Of a stretch of 64,000 nucleotides of DNA, positions 15,952 to 24,627 are shown piece by piece. Location: the NCBI RefSeq assembly GCF_004341515.1, contig NZ_SLZF01000009.1:248001-312000 (forward strand), written 5' to 3'. Under the pieces are notes generated by a model. That model searched no databases, was not told the DNA's origin, and saw only the letters and a program-made list of their open reading frames with translations. The position numbers and the translations under genes are program-made. This stretch comes from Allobosea sp. BK604 (GTDB taxonomy: Bacteria > Pseudomonadota > Alphaproteobacteria > Rhizobiales > Beijerinckiaceae). Positions within the stretch are counted from its first letter, which is position 1. Every line of letters starts with the position of its first letter.

Positions 15952-17238
15952 TCAGGCCGGCTCGAGCTCGCCGCGGGCGGCGGCGTCATAGGCCATGTAC
16001 TGGCGCTGGATCCCGATCTGGTCGGCCACGTATTTCGCATCGTGCCAGACGCCCCAGATGAAGCTGGAGCCGCGCCGCGACTGCCAGGGCAGGCCGAGGA
16101 AGTAGATGCCGGGTTCCGAGGAGACGCCGCGCTGGTGCCGCGGCTTGCCGCTCTCGTCGAAGGCGTCGACCCGCATCCAGCTGTAATCGGCGGTGAAACC
16201 GGTCGCCCAGATGATGCTGCCGATGCCGGCCTCGGCGAGATCGAGCGCCAGAATGGGCTTGGCGATGCAGTCGGCATCCGGCACCCGGTCGCGGGCTTGC
16301 GGCTCCTCGGGCAGGTCGAGGCCGTTGCGGACGACATAGGCGTCCGCCTCGTCGAGCAGGGCATCATGGTTCTCGTCGCCGGCCCGCAGGTTCTCGACGA
16401 GATCGGGAGCGAAGCGGACGACGCAGTCCGTGCAGGATTCCGTGCGCCCGACCAGGATCATGCCCTGGGCGGCGAGGCGGCGGAAATCGATGGTGTGGCC
16501 GCCATGTGCGCCGCTGACGGCGATGGTGACATGCTCCTTGCCCGCTTCACGCGTGGTCGCATCCCATTTGCCGAGCACGCCCAGCCACCAGCAGAAGTCG
16601 CGGCCGCGATAGCCCCGCGGCGGCCGGTCATGCGGGCCGACCGAGAGATAGACGCGCCGTCCCGCCTGCATCAGCTCTTCTGCGATCTGGGTGCCGGACG
16701 AGCCGGAACCGACGACCAGCACCGCACCATCCGGCAATTGCGCGGGATTGCGGTAGCCGGTGGAGTGCATCTGCAGCAAGCCGGCCCGCTCGGGAACCAC
16801 GGCGGGGATGACCGGTGTCTGGAAGGGGCCGGTCGCGGCCACGACGCGCTCGGCCTCGATCACCCCTTTGGAGGTCTCGACCCGGAAGCCGGAGCGGCCC
16901 GCATTGCGTTCGAGCTTCAGCGCCTCGACGCCGCAGCGGATGGGAGCCTCGATCTTCTTGGCAACGGCGACGAAGTAATCGGCGACGGTTTCCTTGCCCG
17001 GAAAATCGTCCGGCCCGACGCTGCTTTCGACATCGGTGAAGGTCATGCCGGGAAAGCGGTCATGCCAGGCCGGGCCGTTGGCGACGAGCGAGTCCCAGCG
17101 CTCCGAGCGCCAGCGCTCGGCGATGCGATGCCTCTCCAGCACGAGATGCGGCACGCCGCTGCGGCTCAGATGCTCGCTCATCGCGAGCCCCGCCTGGCCG
17201 GCGCCGATGACGAGCGTGTCTATCTTCTCAACTGACAT
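15952..17238 (-). CDS. Flavin-dependent monooxygenase (CzcO/FMO-like)
   Basis: This is a 428-residue FAD/NAD(P)H oxidoreductase. The N-terminal dinucleotide-binding motif VIGAGQAGLAMSEHL binds FAD. A second one, VVGSGSSGTQIAEEL at about residue 180, binds NAD(P)H. The late W-A-T-G-F segment is typical of flavin monooxygenases. ATG 17238 (MSVEKIDTLV) was chosen over an upstream ATG at 17286 because the latter adds an Arg-rich stretch without ribosome site. It is first in an operon with ridA-like and DUF1028 genes, which suggests oxidation of an amine followed by handling of a reactive imine product. The substrate is inferred only. Confidence 0.82.
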   Translation of the reverse strand: MSVEKIDTLVIGAGQAGLAMSEHLSRSGVPHLVLERHRIAERWRSERWDSLVANGPAWHDRFPGMTFTDVESSVGPDDFPGKETVADYFVAVAKKIEAPIRCGVEALKLERNAGRSGFRVETSKGVIEAERVVAATGPFQTPVIPAVVPERAGLLQMHSTGYRNPAQLPDGAVLVVGSGSSGTQIAEELMQAGRRVYLSVGPHDRPPRGYRGRDFCWWLGVLGKWDATTREAGKEHVTIAVSGAHGGHTIDFRRLAAQGMILVGRTESCTDCVVRFAPDLVENLRAGDENHDALLDEADAYVVRNGLDLPEEPQARDRVPDADCIAKPILALDLAEAGIGSIIWATGFTADYSWMRVDAFDESGKPRHQRGVSSEPGIYFLGLPWQSRRGSSFIWGVWHDAKYVADQIGIQRQYMAYDAAARGELEPA

Positions 17239-17453
17239 TGTCCGCCCTTGCCGATTTTCTCGCGCTCCGCCGCTGGGACGCGTCACGGCACTGGTCTAAT
17301 GGGCGGCTCGATCGCGGAAAAATATGAAATCTTGCGGCAGTGCTTAGGAAGCCCCGAAACGGTCGGGTAGGACCGCTAACTGGAGCTGGCGTTACAGACT
17401 GATCGATGGGAAGGTTACTGCGGGCGGATCCGGCGATAGCAGGGGAGAGGCCA

Positions 17454-18173
17454 GTGAACATACTGCGAAGCGGCGTGGGCATTATCGCCGGAGCCATTTT
17501 GGGCCTTTGTGTGATGAGCGCTCAGGCGTCGGACGGCGTGATGGTCGCGCCGTCGTCACAGCCGCTGAATGTCGGCGACGCGATGCTCGCTGCCGCGGCG
17601 TATCACGATGAAGGGGCCTATGAGCGCGAGGTTGCCCGCATCGCTAACCTCGCCGACGAATGGATGGCTCAGACCGCTCCAAACGCCGCCCGACCGGCGC
17701 TCGTGCTCGACGTCGACGAGACCGCGCTCTCAAATTGGGAAGTCATTCGTCGCGACAATTTTGGCCGGCCCATTGCCGGCCCCTGCGTCTCGGGTTCCAC
17801 GGCACCGTGCGGATGGGCGAGCTGGGATCTGCTTGCCAGCAGTACGCCCATCGCCCCGATCCAGAATCTCGCCCGCAAGGCGCAGGCCCGTGGTATCGCC
17901 GTCTTCTTTATAACCGGGCGACCGGAAAATCAGAGGGAGGCGACCGAGCGCAACCTGCGCGCCGCCGGCTACACAGACTTCGTCAAACTCTACATGGTTC
18001 CTGAGGGCAGCTCCTTCGCGTCGGCGGTAGATTTCAAGGCTCCTGTTCGCGCAGCCATCGAAGCGGAAGGCTACACCATCATCGCCAATATCGGGGACCA
18101 ACCCTCCGATCTCTTTGGCGGGAACGCACGGAAGATCTTCCTTCTTCCCAATCCGTTCTACCGCGTGCCGTGA
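17454..18173 (+). CDS. Secreted HAD-family acid phosphatase (class B/III type)
   Basis: This 239-residue protein is probably periplasmic. The GTG at 17454 follows a GGGGAG ribosome site and starts a signal peptide (about residues 1-26, ending AQA). The HAD catalytic motif VLDVDETALSN gives nucleophile and acid Asp residues; motif II is FFITGRPENQ; motif IV is IGDQPSDLFGG. This pattern matches the acid phosphatase B/vegetative storage protein family. It probably hydrolyses organic phosphates outside the cytoplasm. It stands alone on its strand with no obvious partner. Confidence 0.85.
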   Translation: MNILRSGVGIIAGAILGLCVMSAQASDGVMVAPSSQPLNVGDAMLAAAAYHDEGAYEREVARIANLADEWMAQTAPNAARPALVLDVDETALSNWEVIRRDNFGRPIAGPCVSGSTAPCGWASWDLLASSTPIAPIQNLARKAQARGIAVFFITGRPENQREATERNLRAAGYTDFVKLYMVPEGSSFASAVDFKAPVRAAIEAEGYTIIANIGDQPSDLFGGNARKIFLLPNPFYRVP

Positions 18174-18710
18174 GAGGTATGATCGGCGTCGGACCGCGCG
18201 CGATTTTCTATGAGAATGTTCACCGGCGGCGTGGGATCGCTGCTGGAGAGCGCACGTTCTTCCCGTTTGACCATCGAGATTGAGGCTAATTTGATGGCTA
18301 CAGTATTTGGAGTAGCCCGTCTTCCCATTCCATCGTTACTCTCCAGGCCTGAGGTTAGCGGTTGGCGTCTGCCAGGTTGAATTGAATCAGATCAAGTCCA
18401 TCACTTCGATATGAGATATAGTATTCGCCTTGTTCTGATCGAAACATGTACAGGCAATCTGAGCGGTTATTGCCTATACTTCGGCATATTCTCTTCCGAT
18501 CAATCTGGTATTTGCCAGAAATTGACATGCGCGGGGACACAACCCAGGTAGCGATCCGCCGTCGGCCCCCCGATGAACCGCCCGAAACCGGACGTTCCAC
18601 GCGTCAGCAAAGTGCCAGTTGCGGCCGCCAGGCATGGATGGTGAAAAGCACAGCCTGGAAACCGGCAGCTCGGCCGAAGCCCGGCTCTCGCTATGCCGAA
18701 CGCACAACCC
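18174..18710. other. 537-base interval with a possible small broken gene
   Basis: GC content drops here. The only protein-like signal is a minus-strand frame at 18355-18528 described separately. No repeats of family A or B and no RNA gene were recognised. Confidence 0.4.
18355..18528 (-). pseudogene. Possible remnant or small hypothetical protein
   Basis: A 57-residue frame from ATG 18528 has two cysteines and alternating beta-type segments (G-K-Y-Q-I-D-R-K-R-I-C, then D-C-L-Y-M-F-R-S-E-Q-G-E-Y-Y-I). This resembles the C-terminal repeat of secreted 'SGTW..C..' hypothetical proteins common in rhizobia. The frame continues upstream to 18600 without a signal peptide, and another minus frame overlaps, so it may be the tail of a decayed gene. 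No family was firmly recognised. Confidence 0.3.
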
Positions 18711-19595
18711 TCAACCTGCCGACTGTGGCCTGGCCCGCCGCCGAAACCCTGCCCCGCCGGCATTTGCCACCAGCGCCCCGCTCATGATCAGCAGGCAGGC
18801 GAGGGCCAGCGTCCAGCCCGCGGTGGCGAAGCCGGCCGCGACGAGCGCGAGCGTCGACAGGACAGGCGCCGCGTAGGAGACGACGCCGAGCAGGGCGACG
18901 TCCCCCCTCTTCATGCCGATGTCCCAGCACGCCATCGCAAGGCCGTTCGCGCCCAGTCCGAGCCCGATCACGCCCAGCCATTCCCAGGCATTCGGCGACC
19001 AGTGCGTCGTCTCGACGAGGCCGTGGAGCGCGATGGCCGGCACGGCGCAGCCGAGCATGGTGAGGGCGATGCTCTCCGAAGGGACCGCCGCCAGGTTGCG
19101 GCAGAGCACCGAGTAGCCGGCCCAGACGATCGCGCCGGCGAAGGCCAGGCCATGGCCGAGCGCAAGGCCGGCATCGGGCCCGCCATCGGCGAGCAGGAGT
19201 ACGCTCGCGCATAGGCCGAGCAACGCGCCCGCGAGATGCCGGGGCATCAGGCGCCCACCCGGCAGCAGCGCCGCGAAGAGCACGATCAGCAGCGGCCAGA
19301 GATAGTTGACCAGGTTGGCTTCGGCCGGCGGCGCCGTCTTGATGGCGGCGAAGAACAGCGCGCTGTTGCCGAGAAGACCGACAAGGCCGAGCAGGAACGA
19401 GGCGCGCGTCGGCAGCGTCCTGCGCAGCCGGCCACGCATGGCGGCAATCGCAAGCACGAAGAGCCCGCCGATGAAGAAGGTCATCGCCACCAGCTGAAGC
19501 GGCGGAATGCGGCCGGACAGCACCGTGAACAGCCCTGCCGTCGACCAGAGCAGCACGGCACAGGAGCCGATCAGCGTCGCCGCCTGCCCGCTCAT
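18711..19595 (-). CDS. EamA/DMT-superfamily transporter (YddG-like exporter)
   Basis: This is a 294-residue inner-membrane protein with about ten hydrophobic helices in two EamA halves. The first half contains L-L-W-S-T-A-G-L-F and then A-P-P-A-E-A-N-L-V-N-Y-L-W-P-L, which is characteristic of YddG-like aromatic amino acid/metabolite exporters; the second half contains W-A-G-Y-S-V-L-C-R. ATG 19595 was preferred over an upstream ATG at 19637 that adds a charged leader. It is monocistronic and divergent from the TRAP operon starting at 19727. Substrate unknown. Confidence 0.85.
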   Translation of the reverse strand: MSGQAATLIGSCAVLLWSTAGLFTVLSGRIPPLQLVAMTFFIGGLFVLAIAAMRGRLRRTLPTRASFLLGLVGLLGNSALFFAAIKTAPPAEANLVNYLWPLLIVLFAALLPGGRLMPRHLAGALLGLCASVLLLADGGPDAGLALGHGLAFAGAIVWAGYSVLCRNLAAVPSESIALTMLGCAVPAIALHGLVETTHWSPNAWEWLGVIGLGLGANGLAMACWDIGMKRGDVALLGVVSYAAPVLSTLALVAAGFATAGWTLALACLLIMSGALVANAGGAGFRRRARPQSAG

Positions 19596-19682
19596 GCCAG
19601 CGCGAGGCCGTGATCGGCCATGTCCGTCCCCCCACAAAGCCGCTCGAAGCGTGTTGACGGAGGCCTAGCACGCGTCTACTCA

Positions 19683-19707
19683 TCTGTGAAAATAAAATTC
19701 ATATATA
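19683..19707. promoter_or_regulatory. AT-rich promoter/operator candidate of the TRAP operon
   Basis: In otherwise very GC-rich DNA, the sequence around 19685-19706 is almost pure A/T (AAAATAAAATTC then ATATATAAAAATA). It lies 20-45 bases before the first TRAP gene, which has a GGAGG ribosome site. It is probably the promoter and may be the target of the IclR regulator encoded downstream. Confidence 0.4.
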
Positions 19708-19726
19708 AAAATACTGGAGGACGCGC

Positions 19727-20233
19727 ATGACTACCCGCCACCCGCCCGGGGGGCTCGCCGTGGCAATCGGGCTTTACCGCGCCGTGCTCGTCGGCCTGCT
19801 GATCGCGATCGCGCTGCTCATCGCCGTCGCCGTGCTCTTCCGCTACGGGCTGGGGGCGCCGATCCTGTATTCCTACGAGCTGGCCTCGCTGCTCTTCGTC
19901 TGGCTGGTCTTCCTGTCGCTGGCCGGCGGCGCGGCGCAGGCGGCCCATCTCGGCGCCGACATCCTGACGCCCTATCTCGGCCCGAACGCGCTGCGGCTGC
20001 TGCAGATCCTGGCCCATGCCTGCTCGCTCGCCGTGCTCGCCTATATCAGCTGGTATGCCTGGGTTCTGGCCGGGCGAACCCGCGTCGAGATGCCGACGCT
20101 CGGCCTGTCGATGGCCTGGATGTATGCCGCCGTGCCCGCCGGCTCCGCGCTCTACATGGGCTGGATCGTCTACGACCTCGCCCGCCTGGTCGGCGTCGTC
20201 AGGGCGCCCGCCCCCACCCCGCTGGAGGTCTGA
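19727..20233 (+). CDS. TRAP transporter small permease (DctQ-like)
   Basis: This 168-residue protein has four hydrophobic helices, the small membrane subunit of a tripartite ATP-independent periplasmic transporter. The F-R-Y-G-L-G-A-P segment after helix one and the S-Y-E-L-A-S-L-L-F-V-W segment in helix two are family hallmarks. GGAGG precedes the ATG. It is first in a DctQ-DctM-DctP-IclR unit; the large permease starts 3 bases after its stop. Confidence 0.9.
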   Translation: MTTRHPPGGLAVAIGLYRAVLVGLLIAIALLIAVAVLFRYGLGAPILYSYELASLLFVWLVFLSLAGGAAQAAHLGADILTPYLGPNALRLLQILAHACSLAVLAYISWYAWVLAGRTRVEMPTLGLSMAWMYAAVPAGSALYMGWIVYDLARLVGVVRAPAPTPLEV

Positions 20234-20236
20234 GAC

Positions 20237-21508
20237 GTGGGCAGCACGGGCCTTTTCGCCGTCTTCACCGGCCTGATGATCACGGGCATGCCGATCGCCC
20301 TGGTCATCCTCGGCGCCGCCATCCTCTTCGTCATGGCCGAGCCGGGGCTGATGCCGCTCGGCGTGATCCAGGCGCTGGTCAACGCGACGCAGCCCTTCCC
20401 GCTGATCACCATCCCGCTCTTCCTGCTGGCGGGCGAGTTGATGAATGTCAGCGGCATCTCGCGCCGCCTGATGGATTTCGCGACGGCGCTGACCGGCCAT
20501 ATGCCGGGCGGCCTGGCGCAGGTGAACGTCGTCGTCAGCACGCTGAAGGGCGGCATGAGCGGCTCGGCCAATGCCGATGCGGCCATGGACGCCAAGATGC
20601 TGGTGCCGGAGATGACGCGGCGCGGCTACGATCCGGCCTTCTCCTCCGCGGTGACCGCGACCTCGGCCTTCACCGCGGCCATGCTGCCGCCCTCGATCAG
20701 CCTGCTGATGTTCGGCTTCGTCACCGATACCTCGATCGGCGCGCTGTTCCTGGCCGGCATCATCCCCTCGCTGCTGCTGACCGTCGCCTTCATGATCGCG
20801 ACGCATATCGTCGCCAAGCGCCGCGGCTATGGCGGCGACACCGCCTGGCTCGGCTGGGGCGCCGTCGGCCGCACCTTCATCGGCTCGCTGCCGGCGCTGC
20901 TGCTGCCCCTCGTCATCGCATTCGGCATTCGGCTGGGCATGTTCACGCCGTCCGAGGCCGGCGCGGTCGCCGTGATCTATGCGCTCGTTTTCTGCGCCGT
21001 GACCCGCGAGGCGGGCTGGGCCGAGATCTACAGCGCGATCTGGACGACGGCCGCCACCACCGGCGCGATCATGCTGGTGCTGGCGGCGACGGGCGCGCTC
21101 GGCTTCGTCCTGACCTTCGAGCGGATCCCGCAGGCGGTGGCCGAGCAGCTGATCGCGATCACGACGGAGCCGCACCTGCTGCTGATGCTGATCTGCGTGC
21201 TCGTCTTCGTCGTCGGCATCTTCATCGAAGGCCTGCCGATGATCCTGATCCTGGCCCCGATGTTCCTGCCGGCGGTGACGGCCGCGGGGGTCGACCCGGT
21301 GCATTACGGCGTCGTCTTCGTGCTGGTCTCGCTGCTCGGCGGCATCACGCCGCCGGTCGGCACGCTGATGGCCACGACCTGCGCCATCACCAAGGTGCCG
21401 ATGGGGCCGTTCTTCCGCGAATGCCTGCCCTTCCTGGCGGCGATCATCGCGACGGGGCTGCTGATCATCTTCGTGCCGCAGACGGCCACCTGGCTGGCCT
21501 ATTTCTAG
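20237..21508 (+). CDS. TRAP transporter large permease (DctM-like)
   Basis: This 423-residue, roughly 12-helix protein is the transport subunit driven by a sodium or proton gradient. It shows the DctM signature around P-L-F-L-L-A-G-E-L-M-N and M-S-G-S-A-N-A-D-A, then P-P-S-I and late G-G-I-T-P-P-V-G. The GTG start immediately follows the DctQ stop and would be translationally coupled. It works with the binding protein at 21632, most likely for a carboxylate given the CoA enzymes downstream. Confidence 0.92.
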   Translation: MGSTGLFAVFTGLMITGMPIALVILGAAILFVMAEPGLMPLGVIQALVNATQPFPLITIPLFLLAGELMNVSGISRRLMDFATALTGHMPGGLAQVNVVVSTLKGGMSGSANADAAMDAKMLVPEMTRRGYDPAFSSAVTATSAFTAAMLPPSISLLMFGFVTDTSIGALFLAGIIPSLLLTVAFMIATHIVAKRRGYGGDTAWLGWGAVGRTFIGSLPALLLPLVIAFGIRLGMFTPSEAGAVAVIYALVFCAVTREAGWAEIYSAIWTTAATTGAIMLVLAATGALGFVLTFERIPQAVAEQLIAITTEPHLLLMLICVLVFVVGIFIEGLPMILILAPMFLPAVTAAGVDPVHYGVVFVLVSLLGGITPPVGTLMATTCAITKVPMGPFFRECLPFLAAIIATGLLIIFVPQTATWLAYF

Positions 21509-21590
21509 CGCATCGGCCCGAGAACCGGATCGCGGTTTTCGGAAAAAGCCGTTGCGAAGCAAGCAGCTGGATCATCCAGCCGAACCAGAA
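21509..21590 (+). repeat. Family B dispersed repeat, copy 1
   Basis: An ~80-base element begins CGCATCGGCCCGAGAACCGG, continues through GATCGCGGTTTTCGGAAAAAG and ends near AGCTGGATCATCC. A closely related copy lies at 37079-37160. It starts within or directly after the DctM stop codon. Confidence 0.75.
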
Positions 21591-21631
21591 GGCGACCCTG
21601 GATGTCGCCGAACGACCAAGGGAGGATATCG

Positions 21632-22621
21632 ATGAAGAATCTGGTGAAGCTTCTGGCCGCGACGGCGCTCGGCGCCCTCGCCGCGACCGCGGCACAGGCG
21701 CAGGGGAAGCCGACGCAGCTGCGCTTCGCGCATATGAACGGGCCGCAGCATTCGGTGAACCTGGGCGCGCTGAAGTTCAAGGAGGCGGTCGAGAGCCGCA
21801 CCTCCGGCCGGGTCCAGGTCGGCGTCTTCCCGAGCGGCCAGCTCGGCGAGAACACGGCGGTCGGCGAGCAGATCAGCCTGGGCAGCGCGATGATCGGGCA
21901 GATCGGCGTCGGCGTGCTCGCCGATTACGTCCCGGACTATTCGGTGCTGGTCTATCCGTTCCTGTTCAAGGATTTCGCCCAGGTGAAGACCTTCCTCGCC
22001 AGCGACATCCCCAAGCAATGGGCCAAGTCGCTCGAGAAGAACAATCTCAAGGTCCTCTGCCACGTCTATTTCGGCACGCGTGACCTCTATACCCGCAACA
22101 AGGCGGTGAAGGTGCCGGCCGACATGACCGGCCTGAAATTCCGCGTCCAGCCGGTCACGATCTACACCGAGCTCGCCAAGTCGATGGGCGCGACCCCGAC
22201 GCCGATGCCCTGGCCGGAAATCTACAGCGCGCTCAGCCAGGGCGTGATCGACGCCGCCGAGGCGCCACCGAACGCCATCGTCGACCAGAAGCACTACGAG
22301 CACGCCAAGATGTACATGAAGACCGGCCATATCGTCGACGTGTCGCCGGTGGTGATGAGCCTGTCGGCCTTCAACGGCCTGTCGAAGGACGACCAGGCGG
22401 TCGTGACGGAGGAGAGCCAGAAGGCCTGCGACTTCATCAGCGACGACACCGCCAAGGGCTACGACACCAATGTCCAGATCCTCAAGGATCGCGGCATGAC
22501 GATCATCACCGATATCGACCGCGAGGCCTTCGCCAAGCGCGCCGAGCCGATCGAGAAGGCCTTCCCGAAATGGACGCCGAACCTCGTCTCCAAGGTCCGC
22601 GCCGCGATGGGCGGGAACTGA
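21632..22621 (+). CDS. TRAP transporter substrate-binding protein (DctP-like)
   Basis: This is a 329-residue periplasmic binding protein. The GGAGG-preceded ATG at 21632 starts a signal peptide (residues 1-24, ending AQAQG). The DctP family pattern is clear: K-F-R-V-Q-P near residue 175, whose Arg normally binds the ligand carboxylate, then M-P-W-P-E-I-Y-S-A-L-S-Q-G-V-I-D-A-A-E. The ligand is thus probably a carboxylic acid. It completes the transporter formed with the two upstream permease genes. Confidence 0.92.
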   Translation: MKNLVKLLAATALGALAATAAQAQGKPTQLRFAHMNGPQHSVNLGALKFKEAVESRTSGRVQVGVFPSGQLGENTAVGEQISLGSAMIGQIGVGVLADYVPDYSVLVYPFLFKDFAQVKTFLASDIPKQWAKSLEKNNLKVLCHVYFGTRDLYTRNKAVKVPADMTGLKFRVQPVTIYTELAKSMGATPTPMPWPEIYSALSQGVIDAAEAPPNAIVDQKHYEHAKMYMKTGHIVDVSPVVMSLSAFNGLSKDDQAVVTEESQKACDFISDDTAKGYDTNVQILKDRGMTIITDIDREAFAKRAEPIEKAFPKWTPNLVSKVRAAMGGN

Positions 22622-22622
22622 G

Positions 22623-23414
22623 ATGACGGCGGCCGAGCTGGAGAAGGACCGGGACGGCGTGCGCCGCTACGCCGTGCCGGCGCTCGAAAAGGGGCTCGAC
22701 GTGATCGAGCTCCTGGCCCGGTCGCCGGACAGCCTCAGCATGAGCGCCGTCGCGACGGCGCTCGACCGCACGGTGAGCGAGATCTTCCGGGTGATGCAGT
22801 GCCTGGAGAGCCGCGCCTATGTCGAGCGCGATCCCGAGAGCGAGCGCTACCGGCTCTCGATGATGCTGTTCAACCTCGCCCATACCAGGCCGCCGACCAA
22901 GGCGCTGGTCTCGGCGGCGACGCCGGTGATGGACCGGATCGCCGCCTCGACCATGCAGTCCTGCCATCTGGCGGTGATGGACGACCTGCGCATCCTCGTC
23001 GTGGCGCAGGTCAGCGCGCCGACGCCGATGCATTATGCGGTGCGCCTCGGCGCGCAGTTCCCGGTCTGGGAAACCAGCTCGGGCCTCGTCCTCCTCGCCT
23101 ACCAGCCGGAGGAGGCAAGGCGCGGCATGATCGACCGGATCATGACGGTCCAGTCCGATGTCTCGCGCGAGGAGCTGGAGATGCGCTGTTCCGAGGCGCT
23201 GCGCACCGGCTGCGAGGTCCGGACCAGCGCCATCGTCAGCGGCATCACCAACATCACCTATCCGATCTTCAACCATCAGGGCCGGATCGCCGCCGTGCTG
23301 ACCAGCCCGTTCCTGCCGCAGGTTCATCTCGACGTGTCGACCGAGGAAGCCTCGGCGCTGATCGCGGCCGGCACCCGCGAGATCTCCAACGCGCTCGGCC
23401 ACCATCCCGGCTGA
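22623..23414 (+). CDS. IclR-family transcriptional regulator
   Basis: This 263-residue regulator is the likely controller of the TRAP/CoA island. The N-terminal winged helix spans roughly residues 15-75 (A-L-E-K-G-L-D-V-I-E-L-L, then S-M-S-A-V-A-T-A-L-D). The C-terminal effector domain includes W-E-T-S-S-G-L-V-L-L-A and T-N-I-T-Y-P-I-F-N-H-Q-G-R. It starts 1 base after the DctP stop, so it is made with its transporter. The effector is probably a substrate of the island. Confidence 0.9.
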   Translation: MTAAELEKDRDGVRRYAVPALEKGLDVIELLARSPDSLSMSAVATALDRTVSEIFRVMQCLESRAYVERDPESERYRLSMMLFNLAHTRPPTKALVSAATPVMDRIAASTMQSCHLAVMDDLRILVVAQVSAPTPMHYAVRLGAQFPVWETSSGLVLLAYQPEEARRGMIDRIMTVQSDVSREELEMRCSEALRTGCEVRTSAIVSGITNITYPIFNHQGRIAAVLTSPFLPQVHLDVSTEEASALIAAGTREISNALGHHPG

Positions 23415-23448
23415 GCTTCCCCTCCCCCTCCAGAAACAAGATGGAATA

Positions 23449-24627
23449 ATGGCCCCTCTTCGCACCATTCGCGGTATTTCCTGGGATCATCCCCGCGGCT
23501 TCGACTGCCTTGCGGCGAATGTGCCGGCCTTCCAGGCGGCCAATCCGGATATCGAGGTCGTCTGGGAGCGCCGCAGCCTGAAGCAGTTCGGCGAACAGCC
23601 GATCGACGCCTTGGCGGAACGCTACGACCTGATCGTCGCCGACCATCCTTTCGTGGGCCATGGCGCCGCCTCGGGCTGCCTCATCGACGTGACGCCGATC
23701 ATCGGCAAGGACGCCGTCGACGCCATGCTGCAGGACAGCGTCGGCAAGAGCAGCGTCTCCTATCACTGGAATGGCGGCGTCTACGGCCTGCCGACCGACG
23801 CGGCCTCGCAGGTCGCCTCCTACCGCCCCGACATCATGGCCGCGCTGAAGCACGAGGCACCGCAGAGCTTCGGCGAGACGATCGCGCTCGCCAAGGCCGC
23901 GCGCGCCGCCGGCAAGTCGATCGCGACCCCCGCCTGCCCGACCGACGCGATGTCGCTGATCCTCTCCTTCACCGCCAATCTCGGCCAGCCGCTCGGCGCC
24001 GAGCCGGGCCAGTTCTGGGAGAGACGCGCGCTGGAGGAGGCCTTCGCCTATGTCGAGGAGCTGGTCGCGGCGAGCCATCCCTCGTCCCCGGACTGGAACC
24101 CGATCCAGGGCTACAACGCCATGTCGTCCACGGACGAGATCGCCTATATCTCCTACGCCTTCGGCTACTCGAACTATTCCCGCAAGGGCGTGGCCAGGCC
24201 GATCCTGTTCACCAACGTCGCCGGCCCCGGCAGCGACCCGCGGGCCGGAGCGCTGCTCGGCGGCGCCGGCTGCGCCGTGACCAGCAGCGCCCGGGATTTC
24301 GAGGCGATCGGCCGCTATCTGCGCTTCGTCCACGACCCGGCGCATCAGCGCGGCGCCTATTTCGATGCCGGCGGCCAGCCCGGCAGCCGCAGCGCCTGGC
24401 TCGACGAGCGCGTCAACGCCGAAGCGAACAATTTCTTCCGCAACACGCTGGAGACGCTCGACAAATCGTTCCTGCGCCCGCGCTTCGACGGCTTCGTGCC
24501 GTTCTTCGAGGAGGGCGGCGAGATCATCAATGCGCGCCTGCGCGGCGCCTTCAGCCGCGAGGCGGCGATCGACAAGCTGAGCGCGCATTACGAGCACATC
24601 CTGGCGCTGGAGCCGGCCCAGGCATGA
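23449..24627 (+). CDS. Solute-binding-like protein without signal peptide
   Basis: This 392-residue protein resembles family 1 extracellular solute-binding proteins (F-Q-A-A-N-P-D-I-E-V-V-W-E-R-R near the start, then N-G-G-V-Y-G-L-P-T-D-A). However, it starts MAPLRTIRGISWDHPRG and has no signal peptide or membrane segment. It therefore appears cytoplasmic. Its stop overlaps the following CoA-transferase start by 4 bases, so it is part of the CoA operon rather than of a transporter. It may have been recruited as an intracellular ligand-binding or enzyme-partner protein; function unknown. Confidence 0.7.
   Translation: MAPLRTIRGISWDHPRGFDCLAANVPAFQAANPDIEVVWERRSLKQFGEQPIDALAERYDLIVADHPFVGHGAASGCLIDVTPIIGKDAVDAMLQDSVGKSSVSYHWNGGVYGLPTDAASQVASYRPDIMAALKHEAPQSFGETIALAKAARAAGKSIATPACPTDAMSLILSFTANLGQPLGAEPGQFWERRALEEAFAYVEELVAASHPSSPDWNPIQGYNAMSSTDEIAYISYAFGYSNYSRKGVARPILFTNVAGPGSDPRAGALLGGAGCAVTSSARDFEAIGRYLRFVHDPAHQRGAYFDAGGQPGSRSAWLDERVNAEANNFFRNTLETLDKSFLRPRFDGFVPFFEEGGEIINARLRGAFSREAAIDKLSAHYEHILALEPAQA

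Noticed and set aside
15493..17235. A 580-codon plus-strand frame over the RidA and monooxygenase genes
   Set aside because: Both genes on the other strand have complete family motifs; this frame has none and no plausible start context.
19676..21562. A 628-codon frame antisense to the TRAP genes
   Set aside because: It is full of His, Asp, Arg and Gln runs and overlaps two clear membrane protein genes; a shadow frame.
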